From Cystobasidiopsis lactophilus (Eukaryota > Basidiomycota > Agaricostilbomycetes > Agaricostilbales > Chionosphaeraceae): DNA of 64,000 nucleotides. The stretch covers positions 2,143,328 to 2,207,327 of the forward strand of contig BCIO01000004.1 of the NCBI GenBank assembly GCA_001599975.1, in the 5' to 3' direction. Shown piece by piece: positions 9,386 to 20,204 of the stretch (positions are counted from its first letter, which is position 1; each line of letters begins with the position of its first letter). The notes beneath the pieces were generated by a model. It had not been told where the DNA came from. It made no database searches and saw only the letters and a program-made list of their open reading frames with translations. A program made the translations under genes and the position numbers.

Positions 9386-12270
9386 ATGGCCCGCGATAGA
9401 GACATACCAGAGGCTGACAGACACCTCTTGCCCGGGTTCGACGTGAATGTGAGGGCCGGCGGGCGCGGCAAACGTGTCAATGGAAGCTGATGTTTTGATG
9501 ATGCGCAGACGCAGAAGGTGGCCCAAATCCGGGGCTTGCTGATCGAGCACGACGTCGACTTCCCAGCGACGGCCAAGAAGGCAGAGCTGGTTCGCATCTA
9601 CCAAGCCGAGGTCGAGCCTCGAGCAGCCCAAATACTGCGCCAGCGCTCGGGCATCGCTGGTTCCTCTGCCGGCATCCAGCGCGTCCGGAACCCTCCCAAG
9701 GATGCAGAGGGAGACGTCATTATGGAGGATGCTCCGCCTGTCAAGGTACCCAAGACGCCGGGCACGGGCAGAGGCAGACCACCGAAGGTCGAGCCCGCCA
9801 GCACCCCTTTGCGCTTGTTGCCACCGGCCAAGAAGATCCCGACAGACTCGGGCTCTAGCACCGGCAGCAGCAGCGATAACGTTAGCACCTTTGTACTCCA
9901 CTTCCAGGGCGCAAGGACGGGCCCTAATTGTCTGCGCACAGGAATCGTCGGTCCCATCTAAGCGGTCCAACGTTGTCATCCAGATGCCAGGTTCAGGTTC
10001 CAGGAAGAAGCCCAGGGCAACTGTATGTCTACCTTCCTTCTCATTTGCTGCGGCGTCTGCTCACCGGGATTGAAGTATGCTGGCGAGTCTCTTGGCCATG
10101 ACAAGACGCCCACCAGCTCCCGTCGCAAATCTGAGATGGTGCGCCGGCTCCGCCTTAATTACACGAAATTGAGCTAAACCTCTATGATACTGGTCTACAG
10201 CCAAGAAGCACGTCGGGCTTCTCAGACTTCAATGCCTTTCAAAGCGGCGGCGAGAGTAGCCCTGAGCCGTCTCGCAGGAAGCCCAGGCAGTCACAGGTCG
10301 GTCCTACACTCCTTCACTAGCTAGAGATACTCAGACGACATGCTGCCATCAGGGGAGATCTCCAAGGCCGTCCGAGCCTCTGCCCGAGCCCGAGCCGGAG
10401 GAGGAGGACGAGGAGCCAGCACTTCCGCCACCGGTCAACAAAGAGCGCCTTCGCTTGGTCGGCGAAGCCAAGCGCCCCAGGGTCTCTTCGCCACTCAACC
10501 CTTCGGTCTCGATGCTTGCTCCAGAGAAAGCGGTGCACAAGACCAAGAGCCTGCCGCGGCTGCGTAACTTTGTCGAGCACGACGATGGCACGCAAGATAC
10601 GCAAGACAACAAATCATCACCCTCTTCAAGCCGGAAGCAGCGCGATACGCTGATCAAGACCGAAGACTCGCCCCGACACCGCAAGAGCCCCTCGCCGCCG
10701 AAAGGCACCCAGCTGGTTGTCAGATCACCAACAACCGGCGCGACCAGCGCCCGCATCTTTCCGCCCTCTCCTTTGAAGAAAGCCCTGGTGGTCAAAGCCA
10801 AGTCCCAGTCCTCGCTGCCCAAGACAACGGCAAAGGCTCTCAGCTGGACGACCCTTGCGCTCCTGACCCTGGCCTATTTGGCCTGGTGGCGTTCCGAGCG
10901 ACTGGCTGTCGGATATTGTGACTCGAACACAAGTACCAACTCTATCCTCCAGGACCGCCAAGCGAAGACTATCGCTAGCCGGCGCATGGTGGCTGGCTCA
11001 ACCGAGCCCTCACGGCAACTCGAAGTCAGCCGCTCGCCTTCGCTCATGGTCGACTTGAACTACCTGCGTCCCTCCTGCATGGCTTGCCCCGCTCACGCTT
11101 ACTGCATTGACGGCGACCTCGTCGCCTGCGACAAGGACTACGTCAAGTCGCCGAGCATCTGGTCTATGTTCACTGGCCACTCGATTCCGCTGCCGGATCA
11201 GTGTGTGCCAGACACGGAGAGACTTATGCACATCGCCAATGTGGCGCTCAGAGTCGACAAAAGGCTACGGGCTGAGAGGGGACGAGTCATCTGCAGTGGC
11301 CCCATCTCGAATTTGAACAACAGAATGGACGACAAGGAAGAGGAGGCCAAGCATTTTGGACTCGACGTGGAGCAGCTCAAGAAGGAGATGGCGCGGTACA
11401 AGCCCGTGAGTGGTGCTCCCTGTGCTTCGAGTCTCACGCGAAATGCATCTAACTTTGTTCTTGCAGGACAAGCTGCCAACGCAGACCTGGGACGATTACT
11501 TTGCAAACGCCATTGCCGACTTAGTCAGCCACGGCGATATCATGCGGGAAGCAGAGGACGAGTGAGTGACCCGCTCCCTTTCGGAAAGATCTTCATAAAA
11601 CTCATGACCAACCTTCTAGCGAGCACGTTTGGGTTGCATCGCATAATGCAGACCTGCCACTGGTGTGCCGTGCCAAGCGTACCTCATACACCTACGCCGC
11701 TCAGCGCAAGAAGGAGATCTCCGGTTCGTATCCTATCTCCGTCCTTTCGATGCCGAATCTCATGCAGAGGGAGTCACCAGCTACTTTTGCCATATTGTTT
11801 GCGATCTGGTGGATTCGCTCGGCCATCCAACAACATCGCGCGGAGAAGGCTCGAGTGCGCCTTTTGGCCAACACTGTTCTCAAGGCCTTGCGCGATCAAG
11901 TAGGTGTCGTTCTATTACGTTCCCGCTTGCAAGGAGCCCATTGTTACATCAGAAACGCCTGCACCTGCAAGCCAAAGACGATGGCGGCCGGCCCGTCGAC
12001 GCCTACTGGGGACAGCATTCCATGCGGGACCAGATCCTCTCCTCCGAGCACAATCTGGCCACTCGCAAGCGATTGTGGCAGCAAGTCGCCAAGATCGTGA
12101 ACAGCAACGATAACGTGCGGCTCTACGAGACCGAGCACGAGGGCCAGCCCAATCTGCGCGTCTGGCAGTGGGCCGGCAACACCGACGCCCGCCTCGAGTT
12201 CGACTCGCCCCACAAGCAGACCCGCTTCATCGATCCCGTCGAGAGTCTGTATCCATCTGTTCCGGCGTAG
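9386..12270 (+). CDS. SRC1: Inner nuclear membrane protein, Src1/Heh (MAN1) family
   Basis: Exons as read: 9386-9448, 9509-9880, 9942-10022, 10076-10138, 10201-10296, 10335-11405, 11467-11561, 11620-11712, 11770-11899, 11953-12270. The N-terminal HeH/LEM-like helix-extension-helix is VAQIRGLLIEHDVDFPATAKKAELVRIY (residues about 24-50). A basic, Ser/Pro-rich nucleoplasmic region follows. The first membrane segment is near SWTTLALLTLAYLAWW (about 10840-10890). The lumenal MSC domain opens with CMACPAHAYCIDGDLVAC and includes LPTQTWDDYFANAI. A second membrane segment ATFAILFAIWWIRSAI lies near 11770-11815. The C-terminal domain carries RKRLWQQVAKIVNSNDNVR and ends at 12270. The family anchors chromatin and takes part in nuclear-pore quality control. 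Splicing in the 11712-11770 stretch is inferred from intron length. Confidence 0.85.
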
Positions 12271-12367
12271 TTGAAAGCTTTGGCAGAGCAATCAGTTGGG
12301 ATGTGAATAGGCTTAGGGGGATGTTGTAGGAAAGATACCTTGGGGCTAGAAACATGCAATCTTTTGC

Positions 12368-12860
12368 TATGGTGCGTATTTGTTGGCTGGCGCCTGGCTG
12401 ATGACGAGCGGCTCTGGCAGTTTCAGGACTTCCTCCAGTGTGGTGCCAACCTTTAAGAGGGTGTGGCTACGGCTCTTTTTAGTCGACGAGAATTGGATCT
12501 CTTGAAAGGAAAACACACCGTATCACTCGCGGATCGGCTGCTAACCGGGCATTGAGCTGCTTGAGGGTGGGCGGGTTCGTGTCGAAATGCATCGTCCAAT
12601 AGCTGTTCTCCCTCGAGCTTTTGAGTGCCAGCTCTGCCTTCTGTTCAACGCAAAAGAACTCACTCTCCCTGCGTTTGGACCTTGTTGCCCGCCTTCTTGT
12701 TGCGCATCGTTTGCGGCAGCATTTTGGAGCCGTGAAAATTCAGCGCGCGGACGCAGCCGCCCTGCATGCGCACGAACGACGCCGTGCTCGACAAGAGGTT
12801 GCGGATGGGCGCATACTTCTCGTAATGCGCAGAAATGACGACCGCTTGATAGAAGGGCAT
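12368..12860 (-). CDS. MRP17: Mitochondrial small-subunit ribosomal protein bS6m
   Basis: Three exons (minus): 12860-12664, 12602-12519, 12466-12368, joined by introns of about 52-61 nt. The product is about 125 residues. The start is MPFYQAVVISAHYEKYAPIR, followed by GGCVRALNFHGSKMLPQTMR, TQGDYWTMHFDTNPPTLK, DPRVIRHTLLKVG, and the C-terminal ISQAPANKYAP. The MP-[FL]-Y start, the LPQ-MR turn and the D-YWTMHFDT-PP block are those of bacterial-type S6 in fungal mitochondria. The boundary base of the last exon may be off by one. It converges with the Src1 gene, with only about 100 bases between stop codons. Confidence 0.8.
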
Positions 12861-13172
12861 TGTCGTTGGGGGCGGAGAGAGCGCCGCCGGGGCCGCACGA
12901 ACTTGGAGGAGGGAGTCGGCAAAATTATGGTTCTTTCGACTCTCTATTGCTCTGAACGCTTTGAGATTCTTATCATCTAAGAGGGGCCAAGAGGAACTCC
13001 CTTCGCAAAGGAGAGGTGATTCGATCGGAAAGCATGGAATCAAGTGGCAAATGCGGGCAATGCAATAACACTTTCTGGGCACTGATAACAAGATTTGACT
13101 ACAGTAATGTCATTCTGAGACGACTTGGATGGCGATTTGAGCAGTCCGTAGAGCCAAGCAAAGAAGAAGCGC

Positions 13173-14135
13173 TCACCATGTCCCTTGACCTTGACCCTCT
13201 CCAGAGGTTTCGTTCGACGCTGGCTTCTTTGGCGGCACTTCTCCAATATCCTGAGTAAGCCGGTCGGATAATGATCAGCTTAGAAGTGAGGAGGGAAGCA
13301 TGAGGAGACACGCACCTCCCACCATATGTCTGGCCGGGCTTTGATGAACTTCGCCATCATATCCTTGCACTCTGGCAGGTCCAAATTGACAACCTCCACC
13401 CCAGCTGTCCTCAGCGATCCCGAGTTTGAGCAAGATTTGCGAGCTCTAGAAGGAAGGATGCGACGAACAAGCCTTTAGGAACTCCTCGCCGCCGACGAAC
13501 GTCGAGTTCTCTCCCATCACCACCCTCGGTATCCCAAACAGCACACATGCACCGCTGCACATCGAACAGGGGCTCTGCTCGCCCAGCCTCCAAAGGTCAG
13601 CACAACATCTAGATTAGGCAAGGTGGCAAAACTCGCCAGAGTAGTATACATGGTGCAGCTGTTGGCCGCAATCAGAAAAGCTACCATGAAATCCACGGAG
13701 AGGCCCACTCTTTGTAAACAGAAGCCGGCAGCCGGCCGATATTCTCGAGGCAGTCGGTCTCTGTGTCATTCGGAATCAGAGATCTCCAGGTCTCTTCCGA
13801 ACGAAAGCTCCTACCGCCATATCGAGTAGCACTATCAAGCTGTACTCTTCGGTTCCTACCAACGCCAATCACGACGCCGTCATTGCGAACCAAAGCGGCG
13901 CCTGCATGAATATTGAGGCGCACTTCCCATGTTCTCTGCTGAGCATCCTTACCGACTGCTCGAGCAATGAGTACACAGGCCTACGTGCAATAAAACAAAA
14001 CAGCAGCCTACTCGGAATGCCTCCTTCTGCGAAGCCTCGCTCGGCCTGGAAACGAGCGTGCCTGAAATTCTCGACGTCGAAAGCCGTAGGATCCCTCGTC
14101 GGCGGCGTGGGGTCTCCTGAGGGACTGCTGGCCAT
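13173..14135 (-). CDS. FCY1: Cytosine deaminase (FCY1-like), zinc His replaced by Tyr
   Basis: Eight exons (minus): 14135-14012, 13955-13953 (3 nt), 13901-13815, 13760-13709, 13658-13637, 13574-13469, 13404-13316, 13250-13173. The joined protein has ENFRHARFQAERGFAEGGIP, IGAALVRNDGVVIGVGRNRR, TRYGETDCLENIGRLPASVYK, DCTMYTTLSPCSMCSGA, LFGIPRVVMGENSTFVGGEEF and NLDLPECKDMMAKFIKARPD. That order and length match fungal cytosine deaminase (cytosine to uracil, pyrimidine salvage, zinc dependent). The two zinc Cys (PCSMC) and the catalytic Glu are present. The position of the zinc His in the His-Gly-Glu motif reads Tyr (codon 13821-13819). One intron, 13636-13575, is GC-AG. It may be inactive or altered. 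Confidence 0.82.
13575..13636 (-). other. GC-AG intron in the FCY1-like gene
   Basis: The exon ends ...TACTACTCTG (YTTL) and the next begins AGCCCCTGT (SPC), as the family requires. The intron between them starts GCGAGT and ends GAGCAG, 62 nt. No GT donor gives the right frame. Confidence 0.7.
13953..13955 (-). other. 3-nt micro-exon of the FCY1-like gene
   Basis: Between GAGCAG and GTAAGG lie only the bases TCG (minus strand). Joined with the flanking phase-1 exon ends they give Ile-Gly, restoring the family motif GGIPIGAAL. The two introns would be 56 and 51 nt, the normal size here. Skipping the exon gives GGIPSAAL in frame, one residue shorter. Confidence 0.65.
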
Positions 14136-14285
14136 TGCAAGGCTTCAGAAGTGTCGCTGATCCAGATCAACAACGGAGGCAAGCGGCGCAATCGTAATCA
14201 CGCGGCAAGGTGCGCTGCTCAATTCCGATCCCTCCAAATCTGAGGTTGTTCTCGCCCACCACCCGCGCCAGTGAATGTAGCTACA
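14136..14285. promoter_or_regulatory. Short divergent promoter region
   Basis: Only 150 bases separate the ATG of the FCY1-like gene (minus) from that of the large Zn2Cys6 gene (plus). The two must share or overlap promoter sequence. No specific site is recognised. Confidence 0.4.
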
Positions 14286-17200
14286 ATGTCGATGTCAACC
14301 GACTGGCCTGGCCGCGAGATCCAGTTCACGAACCTGTTTGGGCAGCCATCTGGCTCCCAGCCAATCCAGAACAGCAGCAGCCTGAATTCACCCGCCCTGA
14401 ACAGCCCCGTCAGTCCCCAGCTGGCGGCGTCCTCGTCCACTGCTGCCAAACCCGCTTCCGGCAATGCCACCAAGAAGCGCAAGTCGCAGGCCGGCGAGGA
14501 CACGCCGTCGCCATCTTCTGAAGCCAAAAAAGAGGCCAAGCGGGTCAAGACGCCCCGAGCCTGCGATTCGTGCGTTTTAGCTTGGGTTGGCAGGTCTGAA
14601 TGCTCCTCGCTTATCGTGGTTGTCTCAAAGGTGCCGCCGCAAGAAGATTCGATGTGCGCCGATTGAGGGCATCGAGCCACCTCTGTGCAACCACTGCAAG
14701 AACCACTCGCTGGAATGCACCTGGGTTCGTCGTCTTGCCTGTGGATGCATTCAATAGAGCACAGCTTCAATAGACGCAAACAGGTGCTGCCCATCACAGA
14801 GACAAGATGGAAAAAGACGGGCAAGCCGCCATCGGGCAATCAAGCCAGCGGCTCCGTGGACCTGAGCTTGGACAAGGACGAGATCATGTTCAGCCCAAGT
14901 ATCCAGCAGCCAGATCATCGACTGTCCCAGCCACCTTCGCTGGCGCCGCTGCGTTCGCCCGGCGAGCACAACTACAGCGTTCCCGCAATGCGCCCGCTCG
15001 CCCATCCTGCCTCGACCTCGGCCGCCTCGCCTTCCCTCCCCGCCTTGTCCTCCAGCTACAACAACTCGCCCGTGGTGCCAACTTTGCCACCCCCTGTGCC
15101 CACCATCCTCCCTCAGCCCTCTCGCCCAGACCTTCGCCTGTTGGGCCCCACCAGCATCAGCCACATCATGCACTCGACGGCCATCTTCCCCATCGATAAC
15201 ATCTCCCACTACAACTCCAAGTACTCGCTCTCCTGGGAGGTCAAGGAGACGGGCGACGGCTTCATCCGCATCTTCCAGAACATCAACAACCCGCCGACCT
15301 CGCTCAAGTCCTCCCACTCCATCTCTGGCCCGGGCACTGGAGGCGGCAACAACAACAACTCGCCCACCTCTCCCGTCATCCCCAACGTGGCCCCGTTGTC
15401 GGCCTCAACGATCGAGCAGCTCGTCAATGCCTACTTCAACACCCAGGCGCCCTTGCTGCCCATCATCTCCCGAGCCGATTTCTTGGCCCTCGCTCCCTTG
15501 GAACCGCTTTTGCTCTGGTGCATCTGCGGCGTGGCGGCCATGACCTCCAAGGCGCCCTCCTACATGCTTCGCACCATCAAGACCAACGTGGCCCAAGCGT
15601 CCAAAGACTGCGACCCTTTGGCCCGCTCGACTTTGCAAAACGTGCAGGCCATGCTGCTGTTTGCCGCCAGCATGGAGATGGAGCGGGGGGTGGTGGGCAC
15701 CAAAGTGTGGAACGCCGCCGGCTTGGCCATCCGCCAGGCCCAGGATCTGGGCCTGCATCGAGAGTCGGACTTGGAGGGCGAGTCGGAAACGGACCCGCAC
15801 CATGTGGAGATGCGAAGACGAATCTGGGTGCGTCAAGCTTCTCTTTCTCCACCTTTCGGATTCGTCTTGCGCAATACTGATCATCGATTTCTTGGAGCAC
15901 AGGGAGCTTGCCTGGTCACTGACCGCTGGGTCAGCGCCATCGTACGTTCTAGGCTCCCTTTCTTCCACAGAAGATGCGTTTCTCACTAGCTTCACTTGCA
16001 GTATGGGCTCCCCATGATGATTGACATCGGTGAGCTTAATTTTGATCCGCGGAAAGACTTCATTCTGATGCAAGTATTGGCATTCAGCCGACTGCGATCG
16101 CTTGTTTCCATCGGAGTACGAATATTTGCCAGGTCGATCGAAGGATGATGTGGATCTCACCAACAAGCCGTTCCTTGGCAACATTCATCTGATCGAGATC
16201 TCGCTCATCCTCGGCCAGGTGCTCAAGCTGATGTACACGCCTTGTCAGTCGCGGTTTTGTTTCATCATAAGCAGATCCTACGTGCCTAACACTCTCGCAC
16301 GCATTGACAGCTGGCATCATGCATGTGAAGGACGAGCAGCTGCATGACATTCAACGACAGCTCGACAAGTGGCTAGCTGATCTTCCAGACGAGCTGAAGT
16401 TTGAGGATCCCAACAATTGCTCCATCATGGCCGGTAGGGTGTCTTGCCGTTCTCAGTCGCAGAGTGTTTGCTAAAGTCGACCTTACAGGCTATCTCCATC
16501 TGGCCTACATCCCCGTTCGCTTCCTCTCCCTCCGACCATTCATGCGCCTCTCGTTCGAGTCAGAGCATGTCTCCTTCTACGCCACCTTGGCCCAGTTCAA
16601 GGACTTGGCCCGCATCTCCAAAAACGCCGTCGCCTGGCTCGACAAGTACGACTTTGTGCTTGAAGGCTGGTTGTTTGTGCCCTACTCCCTCTTCATCTGC
16701 TGCCTCATTCAGGTGAGGCGTCCTACATCTAGTGGTTGCAGGCTTGCTAGACTCAGCCGTTCGTTGCACAGTACCACCTCAATGTCCGGCGCCGTGACAA
16801 GAACTCCTTGGATGTGATCCGCCAAGCCCGGGACTGCATCAAGCGGATCACTAACGAAGAGTGCGTGGCGCGCGGCCGCATCCACGAAATCATCTGTCTG
16901 CTGGAGCACACCGCCGTCTCGCTCTTGCACGGCCCGCCACCTGACGTGCAGCGCAAGCGGGTGCTCAACCCGATTCCCGGCGTGCACATCCGGGACCGGG
17001 ACCCGAGGCCACAATGGGACGAAGAACACAACATTTACCGCAATGGCATCGACCCACCAGCCAGGGAGAGCCCCATCCCGCCGGAAGTGATGGAGCCCAG
17101 CGGCGGTCGGGCGGCTTCCCACGCTCGCTCCAACTCTTCCCTCCGCGCCGCTACTCTGGTTGGCGAGGCCGGAGCCAGCGGTAGCATCAGTGGCAACGGC

Positions 17201-17521
17201 GTCACCCACCAGAGCCCGCGCTCGGTCAACTCGTACGACAACTACGGGCACAACTCGACGCCGGAGTACTTCAACGACGACCCGAACGCCATGTTCACCT
17301 TTGCTCCTGGCAGCGACTTTATGGCGCCGGGTCCCAACGATGGCCCTCTCGCTTTCGACCTGCCAGACTTCGTTGCTGATCAAAGTGCGCTTTCTTGAAC
17401 CTCTTCTTTGGGCTCCCTGCTGACCTCTGTGTTCTCACCAGATCAATGGGCCAACTGGCTGCAGTCCATGGGTGTGCCCAGTGACAAGTCCAACACCCAG
17501 CAGTTGCCGGGCATGTGGTGA
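14286..17521 (+). CDS. Zn2Cys6 transcription factor with fungal_trans domain
   Basis: Exon 1 (14286-14569) starts MSMSTDWPGREIQF and ends in the zinc cluster. Exon 2 (14631-14724) completes it: PRACDSCRRKKIRCAPIEG, then PPLCNHCKNHSLECTW, with a 10-residue central loop. Exon 3 starts at 14784 and runs to about 15829 (EMRRRIW). It contains the start of the fungal_trans region: TIEQLVNAYFNTQAPLLPII, then LLLWCICGVAAM, LQNVQAMLLFAASMEM and AAGLAIRQAQDLGLHRES. Further exons give GACLVTDRWVSAIYGLPMMIDI, then RPFMRLSFESE, VRRRDKNSLDVIRQARDCI and the last exon ending QQLPGMW. The W-x-x-x-x-DRW-x-S-x-x-GLPMMID pattern is typical of the family middle homology region. It is a nuclear regulator. Target genes are unknown. 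The C-terminal 200 residues are Ser/Asn/Pro-rich, like an activation domain. Confidence 0.82.
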
Positions 17522-17666
17522 TCTGCCGGAAACTTTGGAGGCTGCCCCTATCTCTTGTTCGAAGTCCAGCATATTGCGTCCCTCATTGTAACTGTTGCTT
17601 TCGTTATATACCTGCTTTTTAATCCGTCGCGCCCCACCCCAGCAAAGCAAGCTAGATGCAGCGAAC

Positions 17667-20010
17667 ATGAGCGCCTTGCACGGACAGGCCTCCCGGTCGT
17701 CGGAATCCCTCTCGCTGCCCTCCTCGTCGCGCCCCGCTCTGGTTACTCTTGGTCGGCGGCAATCAGGGCAGCTTCCAGCTGTTGACTTGGCCACGCGCGT
17801 GACACCAACGCCGGCCCCTCATGCGGCTGCTAGGGCAATGTCAATGCAGCGAGACCCGTCAAGCCCAGTGCCCAATGTCCTGCCTTCGTGTGCGTCGTGA
17901 CTCCGCTTCAATTTCCCAGTTAATGTGTCATCCTGACCTGGACCGCACAGCCAATCTGCTGGCCGGCTTCGAGAGAGCTGCAACTCGGACAAGCGCGATG
18001 GGCACCTCCCGCCCGGCCACGACCTTGCCCTCCAGCACGGCGCCCATGTTCCGGCACAACTCTCAGTACGACTCAGATCCTTCTGTCTTTGGGACGCCTA
18101 TGACCACGACCACTTTTGGCTCGTCCACCGCAACTTCCTCGCCGTATTACACACCGCAGACCCTGACGAGCCCCAAATTCACCAAGCAAGAGCTCAAGTA
18201 TGGCGAAGGAGAGCCGAGGAATGTGGGGCGAGTGCCTCAGCCGCCGCAAGAGCCGGAGGACATCCCAATGCGGCCAGTTTCGTTTGACACCGGGCGCTCC
18301 ATCACGTCTTACACCTCGATTGACCGGCCCAAATCCTTGACGTCCACCTCAGCTGCTTCATCTCGACCGATGAAGAAGGCCAGCAAAGAGCCGTTGTTGG
18401 AGCCGTCCCCGTTGCTTGGTTCACCCTCGGCTGGCTCGCCGACCCGCAAGAAGCGCAGCAGCTACGGCGAGCGCTCAGCTGCTGCCAATTTCACCTCGGA
18501 AATCGGCCGCAAAGTGCGACAGTCCTTTTCTTCCACCACGTCGTCGTCCGTCGCCATCACTCGGGCCAATTCCCAGCGGATAGCGGATGGTGGCCGCCAC
18601 GGGCCAAATCCCCCTGGGAGCCGGCAACACGAAGCGGAAGTCAACGAAAAGCAGGAGGTGCCAGTCGGGCCGTTTGTGACGTGGACGGGCAGGGGCGACT
18701 ACGTTTTCGACCCAAACACCAACAAGAAGGTCCGGCAGTACACCCTCCACCGCGGCCAAAACCGCTTCTTCCTCAATGGGCGGATCCTCACCTCGTCCGA
18801 TTCTCTTTTACCTTTTGCGTTCTCTCTCTCCATCGCCTTCCTCATGCCGGGGCTCTATCTTGCGTTCAACGGCAAGTGGCTTTGGCACGACCTGAAGGGC
18901 GGAGCTGCCGCCGTCATCGTCTTTGCGTACTTGACCCTGCTGATGTGGGTCAATATGCTGAAGACTGCTTGGACAGACCCGGGCATAGGTCAGTTCTGCG
19001 TCCAATTTTGGCAAAATCCCATCTCTGAGATGAACCAAACGTCCGCGACAGTTCCACGAGGGCTGCACGCTCCTGACATGGAGCTCATTGCATGCGCTCC
19101 CGGCTCACCAGAAGACATTGGCGGGGGCATGGCTGAGAGGCCCAAGCACCGCGTCTTACGTTACCGCGACGGCGTGGTCACCTCAAAATGTGGGTTCTGC
19201 TCGCTGGGTTATTTGCCAAACGTTCTGGTTGCTTATTATGTGAGGCGTGGTGCAGGGTGCGAATCGTGCGAATCGTAAGCTGACCTTTATCGCCCTTCCA
19301 GAGCACTCGCTCAAGCCAAGCCATATCTAGCTATCGACCGCCGCGTTCGAGCCACTGCCGTCTGTGCGGCAACTGCGTCGAAAGGATTGACCATCATTGT
19401 CAATGGCTTGCGAACTGTATTGGATCTAAAGTGCGCCCTCTCCTTTATCACCTGGCGGTCTGCTTTCCTCACATGCCGGCATCACAGAACTACACGTCTT
19501 TCTTCACCTCCTTAATCGCATCTATGCTGCTCTTGCTCTTCGTTGTGGGCTTTACCGTCGCTCGAATCGTGCTGGTCGTCAAGCCTCACCATGCGTTCGA
19601 CACTTGGGAAAACATTGGCGCCGTCGTGGTCTTGGTTTTTTGTGTGGCTTTGTTGGGGCCCTTGGGTGGCCTGTTGGGATACCATATTAGGTAGGTCAAC
19701 CTCTGTTTGATTCCCCACACGAGCGAACTCGAACATCTGCTTTCTCCAGATTAATTTGGCTGGGCAAGACTACCATCGAGCTTCTCCGCCCTCGGTCCGA
19801 GCAAATGGAGGAGAAGTCGCTCTTTTCGATGAGCTCCCCGTGGCTTAATTTCATCGCCACGCTTTGTCGACCGCGGGCGCCAGCGTATTTGGGATTGCAC
19901 AAGCATGCTCGGTCAGCTCTTTATCGAACGCTTGCATTTAGAAGCTTATCCCTTTCGTGGATCCGTACAGCCGCGACCAGCGTGAAGAGAACCCAGCCTA
20001 CTTTGCTTGA
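17667..20010 (+). CDS. ERF2: DHHC palmitoyltransferase, Erf2 type
   Basis: Eight exons: 17667-17889, 17951-18988, 19052-19189, 19256-19274 (19 nt), 19331-19430, 19488-19690, 19750-19911, 19971-20010. A long Ser/Thr-rich cytosolic N-terminus precedes [19 protein letters not shown]. Two membrane segments lie in about 18805-18960. TDPG follows at the loop. The Cys-rich domain is [36 protein letters not shown]. The catalytic Asp-His-His-Cys is at about 19388-19400 and Cys is the acyl acceptor. TM3 and TM4 lie in about 19500-19690. The end is [13 protein letters not shown]. In yeast, Erf2 with Erf4 palmitoylates Ras at the ER. Without the 19-nt exon the WCESC pair of the zinc domain would be lost, which supports that join. 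Confidence 0.85.
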
Positions 20011-20204
20011 CACCCAGTTTGTGTTTGCCGTCTCCGAATTTGGCGGATACTTCCTTTCATCACGCAAATCACCCTCTCGCATACCTTGCAATTTACCCAC
20101 TTTCCATCTGCACAACATTCTTGGCCCTGACCCTTGTCTATTCACCACCATCTAGTTGTCTAAAGTCTAAGTGCATCATCTAAAGCTTTTTCGATCCTGT
20201 CCAA

